A DNA stretch of 64,000 nucleotides from Terriglobia bacterium. GTDB taxonomy: Bacteria; Acidobacteriota; Terriglobia; Bryobacterales; UBA6623. How positions within the stretch are numbered: the stretch's first letter is position 1; each line of letters opens with the position of its first letter. The position numbers and the translations under genes were made by a program. The stretch lies in NCBI GenBank assembly GCA_009841225.1, contig VXMF01000024.1, forward strand, positions 1 through 64,000. Direction: 5' to 3'. A model generated the notes under the pieces. The model did not search any database and was not told the DNA's origin. It was given only the letters and a program-made list of their open reading frames with translations. This document shows positions 25,588-34,623 of the stretch, one piece after another.

Positions 25588-25985
25588 GTTTCATGGAGTA
25601 TCCGGCGGAATATCGCTACACCCGAGAGCACGAGTGGGTGCAGATCACCGGTAGTACGGCCACCGTAGGCATCACACACCATGCGCAAGACCAACTCGGC
25701 GACGTGGTCTTTGTCGAATTGCCGACCATCGGCACGAGACTGCAGGCGGGCGGCCCGTTCGGGGCGGTCGAGTCCGTCAAGGCCGTCTCGGATATCTACG
25801 CCCCGATCAGCGGTGACGTTACCGAAGTGAACGATTCACTGATCGACGCTCCTGAGAAAATCAACGAGGACCCCCACGGCGAGGGCTGGCTGGTGCGCCT
25901 GACAGTGGCCGACAGCAATGAACTCCCGCTTCTACTGAGCGCGGAGCAGTACGCCGAATACGTCGCAGCTGAAACCGACGGGTAG
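25584..25985 (+). CDS. gcvH: Glycine cleavage system H protein (lipoyl carrier)
   Basis: Lipoyl carrier protein that shuttles the aminomethyl group between P, T and L proteins. It is 133 aa. The lipoylation site is Lys66 in GAVESVKAVSDIYAPISG, the family signature. N-terminal RYTREHEWVQ and C-terminal EGWLVRL are also typical. The ATG overlaps the gcvT stop (ATGA). No lipoate-attachment gene is present in the window. Confidence 0.97.
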   Translation: MSFMEYPAEYRYTREHEWVQITGSTATVGITHHAQDQLGDVVFVELPTIGTRLQAGGPFGAVESVKAVSDIYAPISGDVTEVNDSLIDAPEKINEDPHGEGWLVRLTVADSNELPLLLSAEQYAEYVAAETDG

Positions 25986-26000
25986 GGCAGGATCCACTTC

Positions 26001-27344
26001 GTGCGCTACCTGCCCAAGTCCCCCGCCGAGCGCGAGGCGATGTTCGCCGAGCTGGGGCTGGCTTCCGAAGAAGACCTGTTCGCGAGTATCCCCGCTGAAC
26101 TGCGCCAGCGAGACCCGCTGTCGATTCCGCCAGGGCAGTCCGAGTACGAGATCCGGGACTATTTCGAGGCCCGGGCGCAGGACGCTGCACGCGGCTACGC
26201 GTGCTTCCTCGGCGCCGGCGCCTACCACCACTACAGGCCGGTGGTGATCGACTCGGTCGCTACGCGGGGCGAATTCCTGACCGCTTACACGCCGTACCAA
26301 GCCGAGATTTCCCAAGGTGTCCTGACGACGATCTTCGAATTCCAAACGATGGTGGCCCAACTCACCGGGATGGACGTTGCAAACGCCTCGATGTACGACG
26401 GGTCCACGGCCGTCCCCGAAGCCGGGATGATGGCCGCGCGCATCACGCGGCGCAAGCGCCTGCTAGTAGCGCGTTCGCTCCATCCGGAGTACCGCCAAGT
26501 GATGGACACGTACGACCGCTACCAAGGACTGCCCTCGGAAACCGTGGCATACGACCCGCAGACTGGCCGGTTGGACCTAGAGGATCTCGATGCCAGGCTG
26601 TCTTCCGACGTGGCGGCGGTTTTGGTGCAGTCGCCCAATTTCTTCGGCATTGTCGAGCCCATCCGCGAAGCAGCCGAACTCGCCCACAGGCATGGGGCGC
26701 TGCTAGTCGTGATCTTTTCCGAAGCGGCTTCGCTCGGACTGCTCCAGCCTCCCGAAGAGGCTGACATCGTCGCGGGCGAGTTCCAATCGTTCGCCCATCC
26801 ACCCAGCTTCGGAGGGCCATACGTAGGAATCCTCGCAACGAAGGCCAAGTACCTTCGCCAGATGCCGGGCCGACTGGTGGGCGAGACGCTGGATGCGGAT
26901 GGTCGGCGCGCTTTCTGCCTGACTCTGTCAACGCGCGAGCAACACATCCGGCGGGCCAAGGCAACTTCCAACATCTGCACGAACCAAGCTCTGGTCGCCC
27001 TGATGGCGACCGTCTACATGGCCCTGCTAGGCAAGCGCGGCCTGCGCGAGCTGGCCGAGCAAAACCTCTCCAAGGCGCACTTCCTGGCCGGCGCGCTGCG
27101 CTCGGCGGGAGCGGAGCTGCCATTTTCCGGGCCGTTCTTCAACGAATTCGCTGTCCGTCCCGTCGGGTGCTCCGCCAGCGAGGTCAACGATCTCGCTCTA
27201 GAGCGGAAGATTGTCGGCGGCTTGGATCTCGGCCGCTTCTACCCCGAGCTGGCAGGTTCGCTGCTGGTGTGCGCGACAGAGACTGCCAAGCGCGAGCAGA
27301 TCGAAGGCTACGCCGACTGCTTCCGGGAGGCGGCTGATGGGTAG
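26001..27344 (+). CDS. gcvPA: Glycine dehydrogenase (decarboxylating) subunit 1
   Basis: The split-type P protein needs two subunits; this is the 447-aa subunit 1. It shows [19 protein letters not shown] at the start, [52 protein letters not shown] [34 protein letters not shown] and [25 protein letters not shown] [21 protein letters not shown]. It starts at GTG 15 bases after gcvH and overlaps gcvPB by 8 bases. It lacks the PLP lysine, which belongs to subunit 2. Confidence 0.97.
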   Translation: MRYLPKSPAEREAMFAELGLASEEDLFASIPAELRQRDPLSIPPGQSEYEIRDYFEARAQDAARGYACFLGAGAYHHYRPVVIDSVATRGEFLTAYTPYQAEISQGVLTTIFEFQTMVAQLTGMDVANASMYDGSTAVPEAGMMAARITRRKRLLVARSLHPEYRQVMDTYDRYQGLPSETVAYDPQTGRLDLEDLDARLSSDVAAVLVQSPNFFGIVEPIREAAELAHRHGALLVVIFSEAASLGLLQPPEEADIVAGEFQSFAHPPSFGGPYVGILATKAKYLRQMPGRLVGETLDADGRRAFCLTLSTREQHIRRAKATSNICTNQALVALMATVYMALLGKRGLRELAEQNLSKAHFLAGALRSAGAELPFSGPFFNEFAVRPVGCSASEVNDLALERKIVGGLDLGRFYPELAGSLLVCATETAKREQIEGYADCFREAADG

Positions 27345-28815
27345 GATCCGCCAGCACCAGGCCTTGGAAGAACGGCTCCTGTTCGAGCGTTCCTCGCCGG
27401 GCAAGGTCGGCTACCAATTGCCCGGCCTGGACGTACCCTCGGTTGATCCGGAGGAGACCTTGGGCTCCGAGCACGTACGCGAGGAGATCCCGGGCTTCCC
27501 GGAGGTCAGCGAGGTCGAAGTGATCCGCCACTTCACGCGGCTGTCGAGCTGGAACTATGCCATCGACTCCGGGATGTATCCGCTCGGCTCGTGCACCATG
27601 AAGTACAATCCCCGCCTCAACGAGGCGGTGGCTCGCATCGACGGCATCATCGACGCCCACCCTTACCAGCCCGAATGCCTCGCTCAGGGCATGTTGGAGA
27701 TCCAGCGCACGCTGGAAGCGTACCTGACGGAAATCTGCGGCATGGATGCGGTGACTCTCCAGCCAGCAGCAGGGGCCCATGGTGAGCTGACGGGGCTGCT
27801 GTTGATCCGGGCTTACCTCGAGTCTCAAGGGGATGCTCGCCGCGTGGTCTTGATCCCGGACTCGGCTCACGGGACCAATCCCGCCACAGCCAGCATCGCG
27901 GGTTACGAAGTCGTCGAGATCCCCTCGAACCGCTTGGGCATGATCGATCTGGCGACACTGCGCGACGCTGTCGACGATTCGGTCGCCGCCCTGATGGTGA
28001 CCAATCCGAACACGGTCGGAATCTTCGAGCAGGACATCGCGGAAGTGGCGGCAGCACTGCACGAGCGTGGGGCCCAGCTCTACATGGACGGCGCCAACAT
28101 GAACGCCTTGGTCGGCATCGCCCGGCCAGGCGATTTCGGCGTCGACGTGATGCACCTAAACTTGCACAAGACCTTCTCCACGCCGCACGGAGGAGGCGGC
28201 CCCGGTGCGGGTCCGGTAGCGGTCAAGCGCCACCTCGAGCCGTATTTGCCGTTGCCGCGCGTCCGGGCGGCGGGATCCGGTTTGAGTTTTGACTGGGATC
28301 GTCCCGCTTCGATCGGACGGGTTCGCGCCTTCTACGGGAACTTCGGGGTGCTCGTCCGCGCGCTGGCATACATCCTGGCGCACGGCGGGGACGGCTTGCG
28401 CAACGCTACAGTGGATGCGGTCTTGAACGCAAACTACATCCGCAAGGGGCTCGAGGGCCACTACGAGCTTCCCTACGAAGCTCCCTCGATGCACGAGTGC
28501 ATCTTCAGCGATAGCCGTCAAGCCAAGCATGGCGTGAAGACAGGCGACATCGCAAAGCGGTTGATTGACTACGGCTTCCACCCCTATACCGTCAGCTTTC
28601 CGCTGATCGTGCGGGGAGCCCTGATGATCGAGCCCACCGAGACTGAGAGCAGGCACGAGCTCGACGAGTTCGTCGCGGCGATGCGGTCCATCGCCGAAGA
28701 GGCCGAGCGGGATCCGGACTTGATCCGCCGTTCCCCGGTCACGACCCGCACGAGCCGGGTAGACGAGACCAGAGCGGCCCGCAAGCCGATCCTGAAGTGG
28801 CAGAGCGCGGGCTAG
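27337..28815 (+). CDS. gcvPB: Glycine dehydrogenase (decarboxylating) subunit 2
   Basis: PLP-binding half of the split P protein, 492 aa. It decarboxylates glycine and loads the residue onto GcvH. The PLP lysine is Lys278 in [18 protein letters not shown]. Other landmarks are [64 protein letters not shown] and [28 protein letters not shown]. The internal ATG that overlaps the gcvPA stop is chosen, although the frame is open 42 codons further upstream inside gcvPA. No lpd (L protein) follows, so that component must be elsewhere. Confidence 0.97.
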   Translation: MGRIRQHQALEERLLFERSSPGKVGYQLPGLDVPSVDPEETLGSEHVREEIPGFPEVSEVEVIRHFTRLSSWNYAIDSGMYPLGSCTMKYNPRLNEAVARIDGIIDAHPYQPECLAQGMLEIQRTLEAYLTEICGMDAVTLQPAAGAHGELTGLLLIRAYLESQGDARRVVLIPDSAHGTNPATASIAGYEVVEIPSNRLGMIDLATLRDAVDDSVAALMVTNPNTVGIFEQDIAEVAAALHERGAQLYMDGANMNALVGIARPGDFGVDVMHLNLHKTFSTPHGGGGPGAGPVAVKRHLEPYLPLPRVRAAGSGLSFDWDRPASIGRVRAFYGNFGVLVRALAYILAHGGDGLRNATVDAVLNANYIRKGLEGHYELPYEAPSMHECIFSDSRQAKHGVKTGDIAKRLIDYGFHPYTVSFPLIVRGALMIEPTETESRHELDEFVAAMRSIAEEAERDPDLIRRSPVTTRTSRVDETRAARKPILKWQSAG

Positions 28816-28829
28816 CAAAAGCTGGAGAC

Positions 28830-29153
28830 TCAAGCACGCGAAGGTTGACCAAGACGCCGCAACCCGATCCTTACCAAGTTCGTGAGATATGCGGGCTCGA
28901 GGGTGTATCGCCCGCAGACGAGGTCCATGTCTCCTACTTCGTCGTTGTTGTCCCTGGCGTTGCCGTAGACCGGAATCAATGTGTGGTCGAAGCAAACGCC
29001 CCAATTGAACGTGAGCTTGTCCGAGACCCTCCATGTGTCCTGGATGGTGCCGTTAATGGCGGATGTGGATGTCTGCGCGAGACCCGCAACAGGCAAGAGC
29101 AACCCGAGGCCTCCCACTGCAATGCGTGCAGCAATGGACATGAGATGAGTCAT
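28830..29153 (-). pseudogene. Collapsed TonB-dependent receptor remnant (internal deletion)
   Basis: 107 codons with a strong ribosome site (GGGAGGAG) and an intact signal peptide (IAARIAVGGLGLLLPVAGLAQ). The start of a carboxypeptidase-regulatory domain follows (TSTSAINGTIQD). The sequence then passes directly into DTWRVSDKLTFNWGVCFDH and DNNDEVGDMDL, which is a beta-barrel strand region normally hundreds of residues further on in Oar-like receptors. The junction falls in a QDT stretch that both regions would share, so an in-frame deletion across a short identity is the simplest reading. The tail after LEP is unrelated. It may still make a short secreted peptide, but not a receptor. Confidence 0.7.
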
Positions 29154-29337
29154 CTCACTCCTCCCAGGAGTGGAATTTGAGCGCTTTTGGGAATCGACCG
29201 TACCCCGAAAACTCAATGTCATCAGGGAAACTTTAGGGGAAATCCCGGGAAAAATCCCGAAGGCGCCCGAAATCGCCTCGCGTCAGGTCACGCCGCCGGC
29301 GACGAGGCGGAACGGTGCCCTCCGCAGCTGACCCGCC
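29154..29337. other. Intergenic region upstream of the receptor remnant
   Basis: Contains a short imperfect repetition (GGGAAATCCCGGGAAAAATCCCG, in two abutting halves) near 29237-29260 and a GCCTCG/CGAGGC stem at about 29276-29310 that may end the TPR gene transcript (minus strand). No gene. Confidence 0.35.
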
Positions 29338-30912
29338 CTAGCGGCCCTGGAGCCGCTGAAAGGTCTCGAGTTCCTTTCGAGCCTCCTCCGCGTTGCCCAG
29401 GCGGCGGTGAACCATCGCCATTCGATAGTGAGGGGTCGGGTCATCCGGCGACAGTTGCGCGGCGATCCTCAGCTCCTCAAGCGCCTTGTCGAAACGTCCT
29501 TCGGCGAAATAGATCCGTTCAATCGCAAGATGGGCCTCGAAGAGGTCCTCCTTCAAGCGCAGGGCTTCGAGAAGATGCGTCTTCGCTTCGCTCTTGCGCC
29601 CGTCGACCTGCAGGATGTCCCCCAGCACATAGTGCGCTTCGGCGTGGTTCGGGTTGATCCGCAATTCGGCTTCCAACTCGCGTTTCGCCTCCTCAAGCCG
29701 CGACGCGGCCCAGAGCATGGTCCCGATTGCGAAATGGACGTTTTGCAGGTCTGGCATGATCCTAAGAGCCGCATGATATTCCCGCATCGCATCATCGACT
29801 TCACCCTTCGCTTCATGCAGCTGCGCTCTGAGCTGGTGAGCCCGGTAGGAACCGGGATCGTTCTTGCTGATCCAGCGCGCCGCCAAATAGGAGGCGATCT
29901 GGTAGTCCTCCGCGATCCGGTAGATCTCCCGCTCCGTGCCGTCGAGCTTAGGCGCGCGCTGCAACCGGTCCGCGTACTCGCCCAAGAGGGTGTCGATCGC
30001 TTGGTCGGGTGGCGGCCGGTACAGCATGGACAGCATCGTCGGCTCCGCGTCGGGAAGCGGCGGCGGGGCACCCGCGGGACGGTCGGAATCCACGTGGAGG
30101 TTGACCCATCGGCGTCGCTCCTCCACGCCCGCGGCTCCCGGGTTGATCTCTAGGGCCATGCGGTACGCATCCTCTGCCTCTTGCCAGTTCTTCCGCCCTT
30201 CCTCGAAATAGCCCCGAGCGAGTTGAATATAAAAGGAGCGACGATACTTTGCGCCCAGCGTTTCCATCGCTTGCCTGGATAACGTTCCGTAAGACTTGCT
30301 CAAGTAGTAGTAGGAATCGGCGCGGAATTCAGGCTGGGCGGTTGCCTTCCGAAAAGGCCCGATTGCGTCCGAGTAACGGCCGGTCGCAAAGTAAGCTTCC
30401 CCGAGATAGTAGGCGACAACCAGATTGGAGGGATCGATTCCCTGCGCGGTAGCCAGGTGACGAATCGATTGCTCGTGCTGTTGGTGCCGAGCGGCGATGA
30501 CTCCCAAGAAAAAATGGGGCCCGGCACCTAGTCGCGGATTCAGTTCGAGCGCCTTCTCAAGGGCCGCCTTGGCCTTTGCGTCCTCTCGCATCTGGTAGTA
30601 GATCGAGCCGAGATTGGCGTGCGCTTCGGCAAGATCCGGTACGAGGCCCAGGAGTTCTTCGTAGTGGTTGGCCGCGGACCGGAAGTCGCCGGCCTGCTGA
30701 GCTGCCTGGGCTCGTTCGTAGAGCTCGCGCAGCCGGGCTTCCTGCGCAAGTGCGGTGCCCGGACACAGCCAGAGCCCCGCAAGCATGACGACTAAGGCCC
30801 GAACAGGCTTGGAACGGATCCAGAAATCTCGGTGCGAAAACCCCTGGGGCGGGCGATCAGCACCCTTGGGGCGATCCGCAGTTGGACGCCATTGGGCCCG
30901 AACGTCCCGCAT
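29338..30912 (-). CDS. Exported TPR-repeat protein
   Basis: About 524 aa from the chosen ATG. A hydrophobic export segment (RALVVMLAGLWLCPGTALAQ) lies at roughly residues 38-58. It is followed by at least nine TPR units, for example AANHYEELLGLVPDLAEAHANLGSIYYQM, AALEKALELNPRLGAGPHFFLG, and KRELEAELRINPNHAEAHYVLGDIL near the end. TPRs mediate protein-protein contacts, so this is probably a periplasmic scaffold. It is divergent from another TPR gene 124 bases away. The start is uncertain: the frame is open to 31005 and an ATG at 30786 would shorten the signal too much. Confidence 0.85.
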   Translation of the reverse strand: MRDVRAQWRPTADRPKGADRPPQGFSHRDFWIRSKPVRALVVMLAGLWLCPGTALAQEARLRELYERAQAAQQAGDFRSAANHYEELLGLVPDLAEAHANLGSIYYQMREDAKAKAALEKALELNPRLGAGPHFFLGVIAARHQQHEQSIRHLATAQGIDPSNLVVAYYLGEAYFATGRYSDAIGPFRKATAQPEFRADSYYYLSKSYGTLSRQAMETLGAKYRRSFYIQLARGYFEEGRKNWQEAEDAYRMALEINPGAAGVEERRRWVNLHVDSDRPAGAPPPLPDAEPTMLSMLYRPPPDQAIDTLLGEYADRLQRAPKLDGTEREIYRIAEDYQIASYLAARWISKNDPGSYRAHQLRAQLHEAKGEVDDAMREYHAALRIMPDLQNVHFAIGTMLWAASRLEEAKRELEAELRINPNHAEAHYVLGDILQVDGRKSEAKTHLLEALRLKEDLFEAHLAIERIYFAEGRFDKALEELRIAAQLSPDDPTPHYRMAMVHRRLGNAEEARKELETFQRLQGR

Positions 30913-31036
30913 CGCGGTATCGATGGTAGCACTCGCTCGAAATCCGAGAGAACGCCCTTGGAAGCAAGCAAGCCTTCGTCCGCGCCAGGCGTCCGCAGAA
31001 CTCAAGTAAGATGGAGCCGGACGCCCGGAAGTATCG

Positions 31037-32059
31037 ATGAATCACGGATCTGGAAGCCTGCGAGGCGCGGCATCGGTGCTTGTTGCAGTGCTCCTCCACC
31101 TAGGCGTCGCGACAGGCCAGCTTGCTCAGCGGGAGTCCCTCGGGATTGCGGCGGAACTCGTCCGTCAAGAGCGTTTTGCGGAGGCAAGGAAGATCCTGGA
31201 AACCTTGGTGCAGGACTCGTCGAACGTGCCCGCCGAAGCCTACTACCACCTTGCTGTCTGCGATGCGCGACAAGGCCGGAGACATGCTGCCGACACGAAT
31301 CTGGATCTCGCCCTCGCCCGGGATTCCGGCTACCTTCCTGCAGTCCACCTCAAGGCCTATTTCGAGTTCTCAGCAGGGCGCTACAGCGAAGCCTTGGGCT
31401 GGACTGGACACTATCTGGACCAGCGCCCGGATGGGGGCGAGACTCGGAAGATCTCTGGATTGGCCCGGTTCATGCTCGGTGACCGGCCCGGCGCCGAGCT
31501 CGACCTTAAGCGGGCAGCTAGGCTGCTGCCACAGGACTTCGATGCGCATTACTACCTCGGCCGCGTTTACTTCGAGGGCTCCAAGCTCACACTTGCGCTG
31601 AGCGCATTTCGAAGAGCCATCGAGCTGGATCCTCGGAGTGCGAAAGCTCGCAACCACCTAGGGCAGACTCTGGAAGGGCTGACGCGATTCGAGGAGGCCG
31701 AAGATGCCTACCGGGACGCGATCCACGTCGAAAAGGAGGGTGCGGAACGGTCCGAATGGCCGTACTACAACCTAGGCTCCCTATTGCTCGCCGAAGGGGA
31801 CACCGAGAAAGCAGTCACGCTCCTCGAGGAGGCTCTCGCCCGCAACCCGTCCTCGCTGCAGACCCGAACTAGGCTTGGCGCCGCCTACAGCGCTGCGTCC
31901 CGTCTGGCGGATGCGGAAAAGCAGCTCCGCGCGGTTGTTCTGGAGGAGCCCACCGATGCGGATGCCCACTACCAGCTGGGGCGGGTCCTGATGAAGCTCG
32001 GCCTGAAGGACGAAGGACGGAAGCACCTCGCGCTGTTCGAAAGGTTCCGCGAGCCGTGA
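31037..32059 (+). CDS. Exported TPR-repeat protein coupled to a CRTAC1 protein
   Basis: 340 aa with an N-terminal signal peptide (GAASVLVAVLLHLGVATGQ, about 10-28) and about eight TPR-like repeats. Clear units are AYYHLAVCDARQGRRHAADTNLDLALARD, DAHYYLGRVYFEGSKLTLALSAFRRAIELDP and PYYNLGSLLLAEGDTEKAVTLLEEALARNP. Its stop codon overlaps the GTG start of the CRTAC1-family gene by 4 bases (GTGA). A TPR protein beside a CRTAC1/ASPIC protein is a recurrent acidobacterial arrangement. Exact role unknown. Confidence 0.9.
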   Translation: MNHGSGSLRGAASVLVAVLLHLGVATGQLAQRESLGIAAELVRQERFAEARKILETLVQDSSNVPAEAYYHLAVCDARQGRRHAADTNLDLALARDSGYLPAVHLKAYFEFSAGRYSEALGWTGHYLDQRPDGGETRKISGLARFMLGDRPGAELDLKRAARLLPQDFDAHYYLGRVYFEGSKLTLALSAFRRAIELDPRSAKARNHLGQTLEGLTRFEEAEDAYRDAIHVEKEGAERSEWPYYNLGSLLLAEGDTEKAVTLLEEALARNPSSLQTRTRLGAAYSAASRLADAEKQLRAVVLEEPTDADAHYQLGRVLMKLGLKDEGRKHLALFERFREP

Positions 32060-33771
32060 GGATATCGTCCTCGCTGGCCGAAAAATGTGCCGCCCTGACC
32101 TCTCTGGCCCTGCTTGCATTGGGCGCGCCTCATGCTTATTCAGGAGCTGCGGGCGCCCCCCTGCGGTTCGTCAATGTCGCTGGGGAGGTCGGGCTGACTC
32201 CCCAGGTCGCTCACGGCGGGCCCCAGAAGAACTGGATCGCAGAAGCCAATGGGAGTGGCACGGCGGTTCTCGACTATGACAACGACGGCTGGATGGACAT
32301 CCTTATCGTGAGCGGAGCGACGATGAGCGACCTTCGCGAGATCGTTGCCGGACGCACACCCTCCCGGTCCGCCCGCCGCGTGTATTTGTACCGAAATCTC
32401 GAGGGCCGCGAATTCGAAGACGTCACTGAGGAGTCAGGGCTAGCCTGCCAATACTGGAGCACCGGTGCCAACGCCGCAGACTATGACAATGACGGCGACG
32501 TGGACGTCCTGATCACGACAATCGGAAGGGACCTGCTGTATCGGAACGATGGAGACGGCAGGTTCACTGAGACCGGTGTGGCGTCTGGCTTGCTTGATAG
32601 CCACGCGTGGCACACCGGGAGCAGCTTCGGCGACATCGACGCAGATGGCGACCTCGATCTCTACGTGGCCGCCTACCTGAGGCTGGACACGCTTCCAGTC
32701 GAGGGAGAGCCACCAGTGTGCGACTACCGGGGTCTGAACGTGTTCTGCGGGCCAATGCAGCTCGAGCCTGGGGTGGATGTCTTGTATCGAAACAACGGAG
32801 ATGGAACATTCTCCGACATCACGGACGAGTCCGGCGTCCTGGCGGATACGCCGGGCTACGGATTCACGCCCTTGATCAGCGATTTCAATGGAGACGGGCT
32901 GCCTGACATCTTCGTGTCAAACGACTCGTCGGCGAATTTCCTGTTTGTCAACCAGGGAGGGAGCAGCTTCCTGAACGACGCGCTAGCCGCGGGGCTCGCC
33001 TACAACGCCGATGGCGAGACCCAGGCTGACATGGGAGTCTGCGTGGGCGACTACGACGGAGACGGCGACCCGGATCTTCTCACCACGACCTTTTCCGAGG
33101 ACCACTTCCCGCTCTTCCAGCAGCAGGAGCCCGGGCTTTTCGAGGACGTGTCTTTCCGCGTCGGGCTACGGAACGCCACCGTGCCGTATCTCGGATGGGG
33201 ATGTGGGTTCTCGGACCTGGACAACGACGGGGATGGCGACCTCTGGGTCGCCAATGGCCACGTCTACCCTACGGCAGGCGAGTTGGCGACAACCTCCTAC
33301 CACCAGCGCATCGGCATCCTGGAGAACATACAGGGCCGGTTCGGCGTCTCTGAAGGTGCGGTTGAGCAAACAGAACCCAGTTCCTACCGGGGAGCCGCAA
33401 GCGTTGACTTCGATAACGACGGCAGGATCGATCTGCTCATGCTGCCAATCGACGGAATTCCCGCGGTGCTGAGGAATCGCTCCACTGCTCCGAACTCCTG
33501 GCTAGGCGTAAGGCTGCAGGGAACTCGCGTAAACCGGGAAGGAATAGGCGCGCTGGTGGAGGTCGAATTCTGCGGAAAGGTGCAAGTCGTTGCGGTTCGT
33601 AACGGGGGCAGCTACGCGTCAAGAAGCGATCCGCGAGTGCATGTTGGCATTGGCAACTGCGATGTCCCGGGGCGCGTGACAGTCGAATGGACGCGGGGCA
33701 GGCACCAGGAACTTGAAAACGTCCGTGCGAATCAGTGGGTCACCCTTGAGGAGCGGGGGACTCCCGAGTGA
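32056..33771 (+). CDS. CRTAC1 family protein (FG-GAP/VCBS repeats + ASPIC/UnbV)
   Basis: 571-aa exported protein. The signal peptide (SLALLALGAPHAYSGAAG) precedes FVNVAGEVGL. A series of FG-GAP-type calcium-binding loops follows: DYDNDGWMDI, DYDNDGDVDV, DIDADGDLDL, DFNGDGLPDI, DYDGDGDPDL, DLDNDGDGDL and DFDNDGRIDL, i.e. seven beta-propeller-like repeats. The C-terminal ASPIC/UnbV domain begins NSWLGVRLQGTRVNREGIGALVEV and ends in VEWTRGRHQELENV. GTG start, translationally coupled to the TPR gene. Probably a surface or periplasmic ligand-binding protein; the ligand is unknown. Confidence 0.93.
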   Translation: MRISSSLAEKCAALTSLALLALGAPHAYSGAAGAPLRFVNVAGEVGLTPQVAHGGPQKNWIAEANGSGTAVLDYDNDGWMDILIVSGATMSDLREIVAGRTPSRSARRVYLYRNLEGREFEDVTEESGLACQYWSTGANAADYDNDGDVDVLITTIGRDLLYRNDGDGRFTETGVASGLLDSHAWHTGSSFGDIDADGDLDLYVAAYLRLDTLPVEGEPPVCDYRGLNVFCGPMQLEPGVDVLYRNNGDGTFSDITDESGVLADTPGYGFTPLISDFNGDGLPDIFVSNDSSANFLFVNQGGSSFLNDALAAGLAYNADGETQADMGVCVGDYDGDGDPDLLTTTFSEDHFPLFQQQEPGLFEDVSFRVGLRNATVPYLGWGCGFSDLDNDGDGDLWVANGHVYPTAGELATTSYHQRIGILENIQGRFGVSEGAVEQTEPSSYRGAASVDFDNDGRIDLLMLPIDGIPAVLRNRSTAPNSWLGVRLQGTRVNREGIGALVEVEFCGKVQVVAVRNGGSYASRSDPRVHVGIGNCDVPGRVTVEWTRGRHQELENVRANQWVTLEERGTPE

Positions 33772-33789
33772 TCGAAACATGGCCTTGGC

Positions 33790-34539
33790 TGGCGCTATCT
33801 CGTAGAACCCGTCAATGTGCGGAAGGCCATCGCCAGGAAACGATTCATCAGCTCCGGCAAGGGTACCGCGGCAGTCGATCGGGAACTCTTCCTCTCCCGC
33901 GTAGACGACGAACTGCTCCGAGGATTAGGGCTCAGCTGCGGCAATTCGGAATCCCTTGCTCAGCTTGGGTGCCGATTTGCGCTTGACCCCGATCGCCCAG
34001 TGACGCCGGTCCGGCAGGCGTAGCAACAGGTCAATTCCCGCTCCGGCCCGCGTCCTGTAACGGAATGCATCGGTTTGCGGGGGAGCGGCGGAGATCAGCT
34101 TCTCCATGACGAAGCCCTGCCAGCTCGGGCCAGCGACCGGATGAGGAATGAGGTCGTCGAGCACCCGAAGGCCTAACAGGGTGTGGAGGATACCGCTGTC
34201 GCCTATCAAAGTCCCGGGGGGCTTGATCAGCGGTTCGCCCGCGCTGGCGTGAAAGGCAGGTATCCGTCGAACCAGCATTAGGTCCATCAAAAGGTCCACG
34301 TATCGAGTCACAGCCGGCACCCAAACGGCAAGACTGCGAGCGAGAGCGCATGCGTTCATCACACCACCTTGGTCGTGGCCAAGCATTGTGTAAAGACGCC
34401 GGAATGTAACGCTTCCCACACGAACACCCCGTTGCGGAATGTCACGTTTCACGTAGGTGCGCACAAAGTTCCTTCGCCATCGGGCACTTGCCTCGTCGTT
34501 GCGAGCATTGAAGGCTTCAGAAAATCTGCCGCTAAGCCT
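33790..34539 (-). pseudogene. DUF4143 (AAA-type ATPase) C-terminal remnant
   Basis: Minus-strand frame with strong similarity to the DUF4143 C-terminal half of archaeal-type AAA ATPases. It reads EAFNARNDEASARWRRNFVR, TYVKRDIPQRG, RRLYTMLGHDQGGVMNACALARSL, RYVDLLMDLMLVRRIP, GDSGILHTLLGL, HPVAGPSWQGFVMEKLI, YRTRAGAGIDLLL and HWAIGVKRKSAPKLSKGFRIA. An in-frame TAA at 33925-33927 is followed by still-recognisable family sequence (EQFVVYAGEEEFP), and a TGA at 34540-34542 stops the upstream side. The whole Walker-A ATPase half is missing. A dead fragment between CRTAC1 and the spermidine-synthase-like gene. Confidence 0.75.
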
Positions 34540-34623
34540 TCATTGCAGGACACTGCAACAATTGGTACGGTGACTTGTCGCTTAGACGGTTCCGCTTCGG
34601 CACGGACCGTAGCAACGCGCGAC

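Noticed and set aside
34369..34623. Open extension upstream of the spermidine-synthase-like gene
   Set aside because: Covers the DUF4143 remnant on the other strand and has no membrane segment or homology; the hydrophobic N-terminus begins at 34624.
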